Source: Avibacterium avium
Lineage (GTDB): Bacteria; Pseudomonadota; Gammaproteobacteria; Enterobacterales; Pasteurellaceae
Length of the DNA: 64,000 bases
NCBI RefSeq assembly: GCF_900454535.1
Contig: NZ_UGSP01000001.1
Location: forward strand, 1,423,501-1,487,500
Reading direction: 5' to 3'
Of this stretch, positions 48,668 through 59,157 are shown one piece after another. Each line of letters starts with the position of its first letter. Within the stretch, counting starts at the first letter, position 1. The notes under the pieces were generated by a model. It was given only the letters and a program-made list of their open reading frames with translations. It was not told the origin of the DNA and searched no databases. A program made the position numbers and the translations under genes.

Positions 48668-50002
48668 ATGGCAGAACGCAAATATTTCGGCACTGATGGT
48701 GTGCGTGGAAAAGTAGGCACTTCACCAATTACCCCTGATTTCGTCCTTAAACTTGGTTGGGCAGCAGGAAAAGTGCTAGCAACGCAGGGTTACGGTACGG
48801 TATTAATTGGTAAAGATACCCGCATTTCGGGTTATATGTTGGAATCTGCCCTTGAAGCAGGTTTAGCCGCAGCAGGGCTTTCAGCTGCCTTTACTGGGCC
48901 AATGCCAACCCCTGCTATTGCCTATTTAACCCGTACTTTTCGCGCAGAAGCAGGCATTGTGATTTCCGCTTCTCATAATCCTTATTATGATAACGGGATC
49001 AAATTTTTCTCCACGCAAGGTACAAAATTGCCTGATGATGTGGAAGAAGCCATTGAAGCAATGTTAGAACAGCCAATGGATTGTGTGGAATCCGCCCAAC
49101 TTGGGCGTGCTAGCCGTATTAACGATGCGGCAGGGCGTTACATTGAATTTTGTAAAAGCACCTTCCCAGCTCATTTAAGCCTAGAAAATTACAAAATCGT
49201 GGTGGATTGCGCGAACGGCGCAACCTACCATATTGCCCCGAATGTAATGCGTGAATTAGGCGCAGAAGTGATCGAAATTGGCACGCAGCCAAATGGAATG
49301 AACATTAATGAAAAATGCGGCGCGACCGACATTAAAGCCTTACAAGACAAAGTGTTAGAAACCAAAGCCGATATTGGTTTAGCTTATGACGGCGATGGCG
49401 ACCGCTTAATCTTAGTGGATCACCTTGGTAATAAAGTGGACGGCGACCAAGCTTTATTTATCATCGCCCGTGAAGCCTTGCGTGCAGGCAAACTAAAAGG
49501 CGGCGTGGTTGGTACATTAATGAGTAATATGCGTCTTGAACTTGCCTTAAAAGAATTAGCGATTCCATTTGTGCGTGCCAATGTGGGCGATCGTTATGTG
49601 TTAGAACAAATGCAAGAAAAAGGCTGGCAGCTTGGCGGTGAAAACTCAGGCCATATCATTATTGCTGATAAAAATACCACAGGGGACGGTATTATCGCTT
49701 CCCTTGCGGTGTTAGCAGCAATGGTAGAACATCGCTTATCCCTTAATGAGTTAGCCAGTGCAGTGCAATTATTTCCACAAGTGTTAATTAATGTTCGTTT
49801 CGCAGGCGGCAGCAATCCATTAGAAAGCGAACAGGTGAAAGCCGTAGCCGCAGAAGTGGAAAAACGCTTAGCGGGCAAAGGGCGTATTTTATTAAGAAAA
49901 TCAGGCACCGAGCCGCTAATTCGTGTGATGGTGGAATGCGAAGACGGCGCGCTTGCACAACAATGTGCAGAAGAAATCGCTGAAGCGGTGCGTGTAAACT
50001 AA
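48668..50002 (+). CDS. glmM: Phosphoglucosamine mutase
   Basis: Interconverts glucosamine 6- and 1-phosphate for UDP-GlcNAc, peptidoglycan and LPS. The phosphoserine site is [16 protein letters not shown], the Mg loop is [10 protein letters not shown], sugar-binding GGENSGHII, and the phosphate-binding [14 protein letters not shown]. 444 aa. AAGGAAT precedes the ATG. Confidence 0.97.
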   Translation: MAERKYFGTDGVRGKVGTSPITPDFVLKLGWAAGKVLATQGYGTVLIGKDTRISGYMLESALEAGLAAAGLSAAFTGPMPTPAIAYLTRTFRAEAGIVISASHNPYYDNGIKFFSTQGTKLPDDVEEAIEAMLEQPMDCVESAQLGRASRINDAAGRYIEFCKSTFPAHLSLENYKIVVDCANGATYHIAPNVMRELGAEVIEIGTQPNGMNINEKCGATDIKALQDKVLETKADIGLAYDGDGDRLILVDHLGNKVDGDQALFIIAREALRAGKLKGGVVGTLMSNMRLELALKELAIPFVRANVGDRYVLEQMQEKGWQLGGENSGHIIIADKNTTGDGIIASLAVLAAMVEHRLSLNELASAVQLFPQVLINVRFAGGSNPLESEQVKAVAAEVEKRLAGKGRILLRKSGTEPLIRVMVECEDGALAQQCAEEIAEAVRVN

Positions 50003-50025
50003 ATAAATTGAAAAGTGCGGTGTAA

Positions 50026-50054
50026 AAGAAGCGAATTTTTCGCTTCTTTTCTTC
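50026..50054 (+). terminator. Terminator of glmM
   Basis: AAAGAAGCGAA (50026-50036) pairs with TTCGCTTCTTT (50039-50049), followed by CTTCTCATT. An uptake sequence lies just before it. Confidence 0.75.
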
Positions 50055-50094
50055 TCATTAATTCGTTGCTTTTCATTAAAAATAGAGTAGTGAT

Positions 50095-50562
50095 ATGAAA
50101 ATTTTTGTAATGCGACACGGCGAGGCGCAGACTATCGCCCCATCAGACAGTGCAAGACCGCTCACAGAAAATGGTAAACAGCAATCTTATCAACAAGGGC
50201 AATGGTTACGTTCCATTAATGATGAATTTGATAAAGTGCTGGTTAGTCCTTATCTGCGCGCACAACAAACCTTTGAGCAAGTTAATTTAGCGTTCCAAAA
50301 TCAACTGCAAACGAAGTTAGAAACTTGGGACGGTATCACGCCTTATGGCGATGCTGGTTTGGTGCGAGATTATTTGACGGTTTTGGCGCAAGATGGGGTA
50401 GAAAGCTTGCTGATTATTTCTCATTTACCTTTAGTGGGCGATATTGTGCGCGAATTGTGCGGTCGAAACCCGGCGAATTTTTACCCTGCCACCCTTGTGG
50501 AAATAGAAATAAATTGCGCAGAAAAAATGGGGAAAGTGGAAAGAGTCAATTATCCTAAATAG
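50095..50562 (+). CDS. sixA: Phosphohistidine phosphatase SixA
   Basis: 155-aa histidine-phosphatase-superfamily enzyme that dephosphorylates His-phosphorylated proteins (HPt of ArcB; NPr in E. coli). It has the RHG motif MRHGEAQ (residue 7), PYLRAQQT, and the second His in IISHLPLVGD. Cytosolic. The 3' end has an inverted uptake-sequence terminator. Confidence 0.92.
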   Translation: MKIFVMRHGEAQTIAPSDSARPLTENGKQQSYQQGQWLRSINDEFDKVLVSPYLRAQQTFEQVNLAFQNQLQTKLETWDGITPYGDAGLVRDYLTVLAQDGVESLLIISHLPLVGDIVRELCGRNPANFYPATLVEIEINCAEKMGKVERVNYPK

Positions 50563-50575
50563 CATATTGAAGAAG

Positions 50576-50610
50576 AAAAAAGTGCGGTAGAAAAGACCGC
50601 ACTTTTTTTG
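50576..50610 (+). terminator. Inverted uptake-sequence terminator of sixA
   Basis: AAAAAAGTGCGGT (50576-50588) pairs with ACCGCACTTTTTT (50596-50608) around AGAAAAG, ending in T7. Both arms are complete uptake signal sequences. Confidence 0.9.
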
Positions 50611-50724
50611 ATCTTATTAGATCAAAACCGTATAAGATATAGCAAAATTTTTATTGAAAGAAATAAGAAAAAGCCAGTATTATTTGGAAACTTAGGAATT
50701 AAAAACAAAAGTAGGAGAAAAATA

Positions 50725-52065
50725 ATGTGGAGCTATATTGCGATTAATTTAGTCATATTTATTGCTTTATTAGTCGGTGTGAAATGGTACTTTAACCGAA
50801 ATCATACGCTATCGCATAGCGTGTTTTTGGCATTAATTTTAGGGGTATTATTTGGTGGTGCATTGCATTTTCTTTATGACAGCAATGCCCCTGTGATAAA
50901 AGAAACCCTAAACTGGATTGGCATTGTCGGCAGCGGTTATGTGAGATTGCTGCAAATGATCGTAATGCCGCTGGTTTTTGTATCGATTCTTTCAGCAGTG
51001 GCACGCTTGCAAGGGGCAAGCTCGTTGGGCAAGATCAGTATCAGCGTACTTTCTGTCCTGCTCATTACAACAGCAATCGCAGCGGTGATTGGGATTACAA
51101 TGGCAAATTTATTTGATCTTTCTGCCGAAGGGCTAGTGGCAGGCGATCGTGAACTTGCCGCGCAAGATCGCGTGCTTGGGCGAGCGGAAAAAGTGGCAGG
51201 TTTGAATGTGCCGACAATGTTGCTTTCTTTTATTCCGAAAAATCCTTTTGCTGAACTCACTGGCGCAAACCCAACTTCTATTATCAGCGTGGTGATTTTT
51301 GCCGCGTTTTTAGGCGTGGCGATTTTGCGCATTCGTCAAGATAATGAAGAACTTGCCGATCGCTTATCGCAAGGGGTGGAAAGTTTGAATAAATTAGTGA
51401 TGAGCCTTGTTCGCGTGGTGATTCGTCTTACCCCTTATGGTGTATTGGCGTTGATGACAAAAGTGGTTGCCACTTCAAATCTTGCGGATATTCTTAATTT
51501 GCTCGGTTTTATCGTGGCATCTTATTTAGCCATTTTCTTAATGTTTGTGGTACACGGCATTTTACTTTCTTTGGTGAAAGTGAATCCAATTCGTTATTAT
51601 CAACAAGCCTTTCCGACCTTGCTGTTTGCATTCACTTCACGTTCAAGTGCAGCGACAATTCCAATGAATATTGAAACCCAAGTATCAAAATTGAACGTGC
51701 CTTCAGCCATTGCCAATTTTGCTGCGTCTTTCGGGGCGACAATCGGACAAAACGGCTGTGCAGGGATTTATCCCGCAATGCTCGCCGTAATGGTTGCGCC
51801 AACAGTGGGGATCGATCCAATGTCCTTAGACTTTTTGCTGACCCTTGTATTAGTGGTAACTCTTTCTTCCTTTGGTATTGCTGGTGTGGGTGGCGGCGCA
51901 ACCTTTGCTGCGATCATCGTACTTTCCACAATGGGCTTACCGCTCGCATTAGTCGGCTTACTCATTTCCATTGAACCGCTGATTGATATGGGACGCACCG
52001 CGCTAAACGTAAACGGTGCAATGACCGCTGGTGTGGTTTCAAGCAGAATTTTACGCAAATCATAA
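50725..52065 (+). CDS. tcyP: L-cystine transporter TcyP (DAACS family)
   Basis: 446-aa sodium:dicarboxylate-symporter-family protein with about nine helices, most like the cystine importer TcyP/YdjN. Family blocks: [30 protein letters not shown] (serine-rich hairpin), [15 protein letters not shown] and [22 protein letters not shown] 50725 follows GTAGGAG; the frame is open back to 50608, but that part overlaps the sixA terminator. Cystine specificity is by family resemblance. Confidence 0.88.
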   Translation: MWSYIAINLVIFIALLVGVKWYFNRNHTLSHSVFLALILGVLFGGALHFLYDSNAPVIKETLNWIGIVGSGYVRLLQMIVMPLVFVSILSAVARLQGASSLGKISISVLSVLLITTAIAAVIGITMANLFDLSAEGLVAGDRELAAQDRVLGRAEKVAGLNVPTMLLSFIPKNPFAELTGANPTSIISVVIFAAFLGVAILRIRQDNEELADRLSQGVESLNKLVMSLVRVVIRLTPYGVLALMTKVVATSNLADILNLLGFIVASYLAIFLMFVVHGILLSLVKVNPIRYYQQAFPTLLFAFTSRSSAATIPMNIETQVSKLNVPSAIANFAASFGATIGQNGCAGIYPAMLAVMVAPTVGIDPMSLDFLLTLVLVVTLSSFGIAGVGGGATFAAIIVLSTMGLPLALVGLLISIEPLIDMGRTALNVNGAMTAGVVSSRILRKS

Positions 52066-52081
52066 TTTTATAAAATATAAG

Positions 52082-52215
52082 TTATCTGCCTCTAAAATTG
52101 GGTATCCAGTTATTCAGGGGCAGATTTTTTATGAGAAAATACACCCCACTTTTCAGATAGTATGCTATTGAATTTAAAACAGTGGCAATTTAAGCAGTTA
52201 AAACAATTGACATTT
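52082..52215 (+). pseudogene. Decayed left end of an IS3-family element
   Basis: TTATCTGCC (from 52082) and GGGGCAGATTTTTT (52117-52130) followed by ATG repeat the left-end design of the IS at 29081. The pseudo-ORF starts MRKYTPLFR* (IS orf[10 protein letters not shown]), then resumes as YAIEFKTVAI*AVKTI (IS orf[16 protein letters not shown]), with the middle deleted and two stops. No right end is visible nearby. Confidence 0.75.
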
Positions 52216-52270
52216 TCTCATCTAGCCCTTACTTTATGTTGTTGATTGTTAATTAAATAAAGGAGCGTTT

Positions 52271-52933
52271 ATGCAATCTCGTTTAATCGTTGAAGACAGC
52301 CGTCAAGAATCGGTGTTGGCTACCAATAAGGTGTTACGCAACACTTATTTCTTATTGGCGTTAACCTTAACTTTTTCTGCGGTTGTTGCTTATGTGGCAA
52401 TGACATTAAATGTTGCCCCATTACATTTTGGTGTGTTATTGGTGGGCTTTTATGGCTTATTATTTTTAAATAGCGCCTTAGAAAACAGTGCGTGGGGGAT
52501 TCTTTCCACTTTCGCTTTAACTGGTTTTATCGGTTATTCTTTAGGGCCAGTATTAAATATGTATATTGGCGCAGGTTTAGGTGATTTAATCGCTCTTGCC
52601 CTTGGAGGCACTGCGGCAGTGTTCTTTGCCTGTTCTTTCTATGTCCTCAGCACGAAAAAAGATATGTCATTCCTTTCAGGTATGATGTTTACCTTGTTTA
52701 TCGTGCTTGTGGTAGGAATGATCGCCAGCTTCTTCTTTAAAATGCCGGCATTCTATGTAGCGTTAAGCTCATTATTTATCGTGTTCTCAAGTATGGGCAT
52801 TTTATATCAAACTAGCAGCATCATTCACGGCGGCGAAACCAATTATATTCGCGCAACAGTAAGCCTTTATGTGTCTATTTATAATATCTTTGTGAGTTTA
52901 TTAAACTTGCTTGGTATTTTACGCAATGATTAA
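52271..52933 (+). CDS. yccA: Bax inhibitor-1/YccA family membrane protein
   Basis: 220 aa with seven hydrophobic helices, the BI-1 (TMBIM) family. In E. coli YccA modulates FtsH proteolysis of membrane proteins; ftsH is in this window at 24750. The conserved C-terminal half contains [23 protein letters not shown]. Clustered with tusE downstream, as in E. coli. AAAGGAG is 6 nt upstream of the ATG. Confidence 0.92.
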   Translation: MQSRLIVEDSRQESVLATNKVLRNTYFLLALTLTFSAVVAYVAMTLNVAPLHFGVLLVGFYGLLFLNSALENSAWGILSTFALTGFIGYSLGPVLNMYIGAGLGDLIALALGGTAAVFFACSFYVLSTKKDMSFLSGMMFTLFIVLVVGMIASFFFKMPAFYVALSSLFIVFSSMGILYQTSSIIHGGETNYIRATVSLYVSIYNIFVSLLNLLGILRND

Positions 52934-52956
52934 TTATTGCTTTAATTGGTAAATTC

Positions 52957-52985
52957 AGCGCCCCTTTTTAGGGGCGTTTTTGTAT
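52957..52985 (+). terminator. Terminator of yccA
   Basis: CGCCCC (52959-52964) pairs with GGGGCG (52971-52976) around TTTTTA, followed by TTTTTG. Confidence 0.85.
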
Positions 52986-53013
52986 AATTAAACAGATGAA
53001 TAAGGAAACAACA

Positions 53014-53343
53014 ATGCTCAATATTAACGATACGACTATTGAAACCGATAACGAAGGCTATTTGTTGGATTTAACACAATGGACGCCCGAAGTCGCACTG
53101 GCTATTGCAGAAAAGGAAGGGCTAAGTTTAACTGAAGCCCACTGGGAAGTGATTCATTTTGTGCGTGATTTTTATCAGGAATATAACACTTCGCCGGCGA
53201 TCAGAATGTTGGTGAAAGCAATGGCCCAAAAATTAGGTGAAGATAAGGGCAACAGCCGTTATTTACAACGTTTATTCCCTGAAGGGCCAGCCAAGCAAGC
53301 CACAAAACTGGCAGGGTTACCAAAACCAGCAAAATGCCTATAG
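53014..53343 (+). CDS. tusE: Sulfur relay protein TusE (DsrC family)
   Basis: 109-aa sulfur acceptor in the relay to MnmA for tRNA 2-thiouridine. It has the DsrC core ([40 protein letters not shown]) and the functional penultimate Cys in KPAKCL. ATG 53014 has AAGGAAA upstream; the frame opens 18 nt earlier. Follows yccA. Confidence 0.94.
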   Translation: MLNINDTTIETDNEGYLLDLTQWTPEVALAIAEKEGLSLTEAHWEVIHFVRDFYQEYNTSPAIRMLVKAMAQKLGEDKGNSRYLQRLFPEGPAKQATKLAGLPKPAKCL

Positions 53344-53345
53344 TT

Positions 53346-53389
53346 TGAGAATCATTCGCATTTACTTAATGAACTTTGTGCTTTATAAT
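53346..53389 (+). promoter_or_regulatory. Fur-like box and promoter of the yfe operon
   Basis: TGAGAAT-C-ATTCGCA (53346-53360) matches the Fur 7-1-7 palindrome (TGATAAT-n-ATTATCA) with three mismatches. It abuts a strong promoter, -35 TTTACT (53361-53366), 17 bp, -10 TATAAT (53384-53389). Repression by Fur, or by a Mn regulator, is plausible. Confidence 0.7.
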
Positions 53390-53420
53390 AGCGGTAAACG
53401 ATTCATTAAAAGGAGAATTT

Positions 53421-54308
53421 ATGTTGAAACAGTTCGCTACCATCGCGCTTTCTGCCGCAATGTTGTTTAGCCCCGCAAGCTATGCTAAATTCAAAGTGGT
53501 TACCACCTTTACCATTATTCAAGATATGGCGCAAAATATTGCTGGTGATGCCGCCAGCGTGGAATCCATCACCAAAGCAGGCGCAGAAATTCACGGCTAT
53601 GAGCCAACGCCAAAAGATATCGTTAAAGCGCAGTCGGCAGATCTTGTGCTATGGAACGGGTTAAACTTAGAACGTTGGTTCGAGCGTTTTTTCCAGAATG
53701 TAAAAGATAAACCCGCGGTCGTGGTTACCTCAGGCATTCAGCCTATTTTTATTGCAGAAAATGGTGAGAAAAAAATCCCTAATCCCCACGCGTGGATGTC
53801 GCCAAGCAACGCATTAATTTATGTAGAAAATATCAAAAATGCGCTGATCAAATACGATCCGCAAAATGCCGAAACTTATCGCCAAAATGCAGAAAATTAC
53901 GCCAAAAAGATCCGCACTTTAGATAGCACACTTCGCCCTAAATTGGACAAAATTCCCCAAGCACAGCGCTGGCTTGCCACTTCTGAAGGGGCATTTAGTT
54001 ATTTAGCGCAAGATTATGGTTTTAATGAAGTTTATCTTTGGGCGGTGAATGCAGAACAGCAAGGCACGCCACAACAAGTGCGTAAACTGATTGATTTAAT
54101 TCGCCAACATCAGATTCCGGTGATTTTCAGCGAAAGCACCATTTCGCCAAAGCCTGCGCAACAAGTGGCGAAAGAAAGCCAAATTCATTATGGCGGGGTG
54201 CTTTATGTTGATTCCCTTTCCAATGCTAAAGGGCCAGTTCCCACTTATTTAGATTTGCTTAACACCACCATTACCACCATTATTGAAGGATTTGAAAATG
54301 CCCAATAA
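53421..54308 (+). CDS. yfeA: Metal ABC transporter substrate-binding protein (YfeA/SitA type)
   Basis: Periplasmic cluster A-I binding protein for Mn2+/Fe2+ (possibly Zn2+). Signal peptide of about 22 residues (ends PASYA). Metal ligands are seen as His in [10 protein letters not shown], His in PHAWMSP, Glu in FSESTISP and Asp in YVDSLSN. There is no His-rich loop, which argues against a ZnuA. 295 aa from ATG 53421, with GGAG upstream. First gene of a four-gene operon. Confidence 0.93.
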   Translation: MLKQFATIALSAAMLFSPASYAKFKVVTTFTIIQDMAQNIAGDAASVESITKAGAEIHGYEPTPKDIVKAQSADLVLWNGLNLERWFERFFQNVKDKPAVVVTSGIQPIFIAENGEKKIPNPHAWMSPSNALIYVENIKNALIKYDPQNAETYRQNAENYAKKIRTLDSTLRPKLDKIPQAQRWLATSEGAFSYLAQDYGFNEVYLWAVNAEQQGTPQQVRKLIDLIRQHQIPVIFSESTISPKPAQQVAKESQIHYGGVLYVDSLSNAKGPVPTYLDLLNTTITTIIEGFENAQ

Positions 54309-55215
54309 TCAGCCCACCATTGAAGTACAGGACGTAACTGTTCGTTATAACAACGGACATACCGCCATTCATAATGTGTCTTTTCAGCTACAAGGCGGCA
54401 CAACCTGTGCTTTAGTGGGGGTGAATGGCAGTGGAAAATCCACGTTATTCAAAAGTTTAATGGGCTTGGTAAAACCGCAACAAGGGCAAGTGTTGCTGAG
54501 CGATCAGCCGATTAAGAAAGCGTTAAAGCAAAATTTAATTGCTTATGTGCCACAAAGTGAAGAAGTGGATTGGCAATTTCCCGTATCCGTTTACGATGTG
54601 GTGATGATGGGGCGTTATGGCTATATGAATTTTCTCAGAATTCCCACCGCACTTGATAAACAAGAAGTTCAGCTTGCAATGGAGCGCTTAAATATCGCAC
54701 ACCTCGCCCAGCGTCAAATTGGTGAACTTTCTGGTGGGCAGAAAAAACGCGTTTTTCTTGCTCGCGCGTTGGCACAAAAAAGCAAAATTATTCTGCTTGA
54801 TGAACCTTTCACTGGCGTTGATGTGCAAACGGAAGCGGCGATTATGGATTTGCTTGCCAACTTGCGTGAAGAAGGCTATTTAATTTTAGTTTCGACCCAT
54901 AATTTAGGCGCAGTGCCAGATTATTGCGATCAAGTGATTATGATTAACCGCACCGTGCTTGCGCAGGGTAGCACCGCCACCACCTTTACCCAGCAAAATT
55001 TAGAGCAAGTTTTCGGTGGCGTGCTGCGTAACGTGAAGCTGAGTGGGCGTGATTTGCACGATGATGAAGACGAGCGCACCGTAACGGTGCTGACCGATGA
55101 CGAACTGCCTGCCGTATTTTACGGACAAACGAAAAACGATCCGCCTGCACCGATTGTGCGTGATTGTAATCTGGAAGATTGCCCCTGTCGCACTGACAAA
55201 GAGAACAGCCAATGA
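54298..55215 (+). CDS. yfeB: Metal ABC transporter ATP-binding protein (YfeB/SitB type)
   Basis: ATPase of the metal importer, 305 aa, longer than the usual ~250. Walker [10 protein letters not shown], signature [15 protein letters not shown], Walker [13 protein letters not shown]. After the ABC domain comes an acidic stretch (HDDEDE) and a C-terminal tail with clustered cysteines ([14 protein letters not shown]), which might bind metal. It overlaps yfeA by 11 bp; AAGGA precedes the ATG. The last bases overlap the next gene by 4. Confidence 0.93.
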   Translation: MPNNQPTIEVQDVTVRYNNGHTAIHNVSFQLQGGTTCALVGVNGSGKSTLFKSLMGLVKPQQGQVLLSDQPIKKALKQNLIAYVPQSEEVDWQFPVSVYDVVMMGRYGYMNFLRIPTALDKQEVQLAMERLNIAHLAQRQIGELSGGQKKRVFLARALAQKSKIILLDEPFTGVDVQTEAAIMDLLANLREEGYLILVSTHNLGAVPDYCDQVIMINRTVLAQGSTATTFTQQNLEQVFGGVLRNVKLSGRDLHDDEDERTVTVLTDDELPAVFYGQTKNDPPAPIVRDCNLEDCPCRTDKENSQ

Positions 55216-56075
55216 TCGCCTTATTATTAGAACCTTTCCAGTATGATTATATGATTAACGCCTTTGTGTTAAGCGCAATGGTGGGCGGTATTTGTGCTTT
55301 TTTATCCGCTTACTTAATGCTGAAAGGCTGGTCATTGATTGGTGATGCGCTTTCTCATTCGGTTGTCCCCGGAGTTGCCATCGCCTATGCCTTTTCTTTT
55401 CCTTATGTGATTGGCGCATTTTTTTCAGGAATTTTAGCCGCACTTTCTATTCTCTGGGTAAAATCCTTGTCCAATTTACGGCAAGATGCGGTGATCGGTT
55501 TTATTTTTACCACCTTTTTTGCCCTCGGGTTATTTATCATTTCCCTTAACCCCACCGCCATTAATGTGCAAGATATTGTATTAGGCAACCTGTTAGGCAT
55601 TTCAACGGAAGATATTTGGCAAGTGGCCATCATTATCAGCATTTGTTTTGTGCTATTGCTGATTTTTTGGAAAGATCTGTTATTAGTCTTTTTTGATGAA
55701 ATGCAAGCCTCCGCCGTGGGGCTGTCGCCACTTCATTACAAAATATTATTTTTCACCTTATTAAGCGCTTGTGTGGTGGCAGCTTTGCAAACCGTTGGCG
55801 CAATTTTAGTGATCGCAATGGTCATCACGCCGGGGGCAACGGCATATTTGCTTACGGATCGTTTTAAAACCTTAGTGATGATTGCGGTGAGCCTTGGCAT
55901 AAGCAGTAGCGTACTTGGTGTGTACCTCAGCTATTATTTAGACGGCGCAACGGGCGGATTAATTGTCTGTTTTCAGACCGCACTTTTCTTGAGCGCCTTT
56001 TTCCTTTCCCCAAAATACGGTATTTTACGCCATAAGCGCTCTGCCAATAAGGAGCAACATAATGAGCTGGGTTGA
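55212..56075 (+). CDS. yfeC: Metal ABC transporter permease (YfeC/SitC type)
   Basis: 287-aa ABC-3 family permease with about eight helices. Motifs: [21 protein letters not shown] and [22 protein letters not shown]. It overlaps yfeB by 4 bp (ATGA) and yfeD by 14 bp. Forms a heteromeric channel with YfeD. Confidence 0.92.
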   Translation: MIALLLEPFQYDYMINAFVLSAMVGGICAFLSAYLMLKGWSLIGDALSHSVVPGVAIAYAFSFPYVIGAFFSGILAALSILWVKSLSNLRQDAVIGFIFTTFFALGLFIISLNPTAINVQDIVLGNLLGISTEDIWQVAIIISICFVLLLIFWKDLLLVFFDEMQASAVGLSPLHYKILFFTLLSACVVAALQTVGAILVIAMVITPGATAYLLTDRFKTLVMIAVSLGISSSVLGVYLSYYLDGATGGLIVCFQTALFLSAFFLSPKYGILRHKRSANKEQHNELG

Positions 56076-56895
56076 TTTCGCGAATTGGTGGTTTGAGCCG
56101 CTCAGTTATCCCTTTATGCAAAATGCCTTGTTTATGGCGTTAATCATTGCGGTGATTTGTGCCGTACTTTCTTGTTTCTTAATTCTAAAGGGCTGGTCGC
56201 TAATGGGCGATGCCATTTCCCATTCAGTTTTACCGGGCATCGTGTTAGCTTATGTGGCGAGCATTCCTTTAGCCATCGGTGCGCTAGTTTCAGGCTTGCT
56301 GTGCGCCTTTGGGATTGGCTATTTAAAATCCCACAGCCGAATTAAGGAAGACACCGTAATGGGGATTATGTTTTCCGGAATGTTTGCGCTAGGGCTTGTA
56401 TTATTCAGCAAAGTGGAAACAGAACAGCACTTAACGCATATTTTATTCGGTAACTTATTAGGCATCACACCGCAAGAATTAATCCAAACACTGATTATCG
56501 CCGCCCTTGTTTTGCTGGTTATCTTGCTGAAAAAACAAGATTTTCTGCTTTTCTGTTTTGATTCCAATCACGCGCGCGTTATCGGGCTTGCGGTAACAAC
56601 ATTGCATTACGGCTTACTGTTTTTGCTCGCTCTAACCATTATCAGCACAATGCAAGTGGTGGGCATTATCTTAGTCACGGCAATGCTGATTTCTCCGGGG
56701 ATCACCGCTTATGTGCTGAGTAAGAATTTCAACAAAATGCTTTTGATCGCCATTGTAACTGCCACAAGCAGCAGTTTTTTAGGCATCATTCTGAGTTATC
56801 ATCTTGATGCCGCCACTGGCCCAACGATTATTTTGTTGCAAGCGCTGTGTTTTGTGCTGGCTTTGGGTTATCGCAAATTTCGTCCGATCAAATAA
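56062..56895 (+). CDS. yfeD: Metal ABC transporter permease (YfeD/SitD type)
   Basis: 277-aa ABC-3 permease, paralogous to YfeC, with LILKGWSLMGDAISHSVLPGIVLAY and QVVGIILVTAMLISPGITAYVL. AAGGAG precedes the ATG. Last obligatory gene of the yfe operon; the DMT gene follows after 12 bp and may be cotranscribed. Confidence 0.92.
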   Translation: MSWVDFANWWFEPLSYPFMQNALFMALIIAVICAVLSCFLILKGWSLMGDAISHSVLPGIVLAYVASIPLAIGALVSGLLCAFGIGYLKSHSRIKEDTVMGIMFSGMFALGLVLFSKVETEQHLTHILFGNLLGITPQELIQTLIIAALVLLVILLKKQDFLLFCFDSNHARVIGLAVTTLHYGLLFLLALTIISTMQVVGIILVTAMLISPGITAYVLSKNFNKMLLIAIVTATSSSFLGIILSYHLDAATGPTIILLQALCFVLALGYRKFRPIK

Positions 56896-56907
56896 GGCAG
56901 GCTACCG

Positions 56908-57804
56908 ATGAAAACAACGCTAAGCACCAATGCACTGTATATTTTGCTGATGGGGCTTGGCTTCCCGATTTTACGCGTGATGAGCCTGCATTTTGACACT
57001 TTCAATAACAATGTCGTGCGTTTTTTATCGGGTGGCATTCTGTTTATTCTGATCTGTGCGTTCAAATTTAGAAACACCTTATTTGAGATTTTCAAACAGC
57101 CACGCTTGCTGCTCACCTTGCTGTTATTGGGCGTTTTTATGGCAGGGAATATGTATTTCTTTATTAACGGATTAAGGCTTACTTCCGCCCTTTCTGGCAG
57201 TATTTTTGGCATTCTGGCAATGCCTTTAGGGATTGCCATAGCGGCAATCTTTTTTGCTGATGAACGGCAAAAAGTGAAACAGCGTGGTTTTTATTTGGGA
57301 TCGTTACTTGCCATTATTGGCTCGTTTATTTTTGTCCTGAATGGCAATCAGCAAGGGGGCGAACAGCAATTTGTTCTTGGCGCCGTGTTTTTATTTTTAG
57401 GCATTTTTATTCAATCCCTACAAAATTTACTGGTGAAAAGTGCGGTGCAAAAATTGCCCGTTTTTGTAATTAGCGCCTCCACCGCCACCCTTGCAGGGCT
57501 GATTTTCTTAGTGCTTGCCCTATATTCAGGCAAAATTGCCGAACTTCAACACACCCCAAGGCTAATGCTCAGCGCCCTTGCTTTGGCAGGTATTTATGGA
57601 ATGGCAACGGGAATGTTGTTCGCTTTTTATATCGTACAAAAACAAGGCATTGTAACTTTTAATTTGCTCCAATTGCTCGTGCCGATTTCTACCGCCCTCA
57701 TCGGCTATTACACCTTAGGCGAACGGATTAACCTTGCCCAAGCCTTAGGCGCAAGTGTTGTGTTAATCGGCTGTCTGATTGCATTAAATCGCAACAAAAC
57801 CTAA
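56908..57804 (+). CDS. DMT-superfamily transporter (EamA family)
   Basis: 298-aa membrane protein with ten helices in two EamA repeats, the drug/metabolite transporter layout. Repeat ends are seen at LGIAIAAIFFADERQK and TALIGYYTLGERINLAQALGASVVLIG. Substrate unknown. Placed 12 bp after yfeD on the same strand, so it is probably in that operon. Confidence 0.85.
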   Translation: MKTTLSTNALYILLMGLGFPILRVMSLHFDTFNNNVVRFLSGGILFILICAFKFRNTLFEIFKQPRLLLTLLLLGVFMAGNMYFFINGLRLTSALSGSIFGILAMPLGIAIAAIFFADERQKVKQRGFYLGSLLAIIGSFIFVLNGNQQGGEQQFVLGAVFLFLGIFIQSLQNLLVKSAVQKLPVFVISASTATLAGLIFLVLALYSGKIAELQHTPRLMLSALALAGIYGMATGMLFAFYIVQKQGIVTFNLLQLLVPISTALIGYYTLGERINLAQALGASVVLIGCLIALNRNKT

Positions 57805-57818
57805 CCTTAAACGATAGA

Positions 57819-58094
57819 TTAAGTACGGCGCACAGAAAAATCGTGGAAGCTCTCATTATCAGGATAGTCTTTCATAATCACTTGTTTTACCACTGCACTG
57901 GGTGAGCCGCGCTGCAACCATTGATAAAGCTGAGTTAATTGTTCTTCCGACCCTTTAGCGATCACTAAAACGCTTCCGTCCGAAAGATTTTTTACCCAGC
58001 CCGTTAGTCCAATTTTGCAGGCTTCTTTCCAAGTGAAATAGCGAAAACCCACACCTTGCACACGGCCATAAACGGCAAATTTTTTGACTTTCAT
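57819..58094 (-). CDS. yccX: Acylphosphatase YccX
   Basis: 91-aa acylphosphatase. Signature VYGRVQGVGFRYFTWKEA with the catalytic Arg, then GWVKNLSDGSV with the catalytic Asn. Cytosolic. In E. coli it adjoins tusE; here a 4.5-kb metal-transport block lies between them. It ends 14 bp from the DMT gene, convergent. Confidence 0.94.
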   Translation of the reverse strand: MKVKKFAVYGRVQGVGFRYFTWKEACKIGLTGWVKNLSDGSVLVIAKGSEEQLTQLYQWLQRGSPSAVVKQVIMKDYPDNESFHDFSVRRT

Positions 58095-58099
58095 TTTGA

Positions 58100-59071
58100 T
58101 TAGTTATTCTTACCAAAATATTTGATTAAATCTGCTTTACGCAGGGCAAACACGCCCAGTCCACCATTTTTTAATTCAACCCATTCAAATGGCACATTTG
58201 GGAATTGTTCGATTAAATGCACCATACTATTTCCCACTTCACAAACAAGCACGCCATCATCGGCGAGATAATCTGCCGCAGATTGCAAAATGCGTTTGGT
58301 AATATCTAAGCCATCATCGCCCGAGCCTAATGCCATTTCTGGCTCGTAATGATATTCTTCTGGCATATCATCAAGATCTTCCTGATCCACATAAGGCGGA
58401 TTGGTAACAATTAAATCGTATTTATCCTGTGGAATCGCATTAAATAAATCCGATTGCATTGGGAAAACTCGATCGGAAAGCTGATATTTCATAATATTGA
58501 TTTCTGCCACATCAAGGGCATCAGTAGATAAATCAATGGCATCAACTTCTGCATCAGGAAACGCCATTGCGCAAGCAATCGCAATGCAACCGCTGCCTGT
58601 GCATAAATCCATAATGCGTTTTGGCTGCTTGGTGAGTAATCCTGCGAATTTTTCTTCAATTAATGCACTGATTGGCGAACGTGGAATAATCACTCGTTCG
58701 TCCACATAAAACTCCAATCCACAAAACCACGCACTGCGGGTTAAATAAGCCACTGGAATTCGTTTTTCCAAACGTTCTTTAACAAGGGTAATTAAGTGCA
58801 ATTTTTCATCTTGTGTCAGGCGCGCATCATACATTTCAGCAGGGAAGTCATAAGGCAGATCTAAGGCTGCCAAAACCAGCTGCTGCGCTTCGTCCCAAGG
58901 ATTATCATATCCGTGGCCATAATATAATTCAGAACGGTTAAAAGTGCTGTAAGTCCAGCGCAGAAAATCTTTAATACTATAAAGTTCATTAAGTGCGGTG
59001 AAAAAAATGTCTGTTTTTCCTTCATTATTTGATGTTAATGATAAAGAAGGAAAATCATTTTCTAAAGTCAT
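58100..59071 (-). CDS. prmB: Ribosomal protein uL3 N5-glutamine methyltransferase PrmB
   Basis: 323-aa SAM methyltransferase that modifies a glutamine of 50S protein L3. The N-terminal part contains [20 protein letters not shown]. The SAM motif is [14 protein letters not shown] and the catalytic NPPY is in [12 protein letters not shown]. Divergent from smrB, the arrangement known from E. coli. Confidence 0.95.
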   Translation of the reverse strand: MTLENDFPSLSLTSNNEGKTDIFFTALNELYSIKDFLRWTYSTFNRSELYYGHGYDNPWDEAQQLVLAALDLPYDFPAEMYDARLTQDEKLHLITLVKERLEKRIPVAYLTRSAWFCGLEFYVDERVIIPRSPISALIEEKFAGLLTKQPKRIMDLCTGSGCIAIACAMAFPDAEVDAIDLSTDALDVAEINIMKYQLSDRVFPMQSDLFNAIPQDKYDLIVTNPPYVDQEDLDDMPEEYHYEPEMALGSGDDGLDITKRILQSAADYLADDGVLVCEVGNSMVHLIEQFPNVPFEWVELKNGGLGVFALRKADLIKYFGKNN

Positions 59072-59157
59072 TGTTGAATGTTCCTGTTTTATAATAGAAT
59101 AATTAGTTATTTATAGCACAAACTGATACGGCAATTAAGTTTAATTTTACTTCCAAA

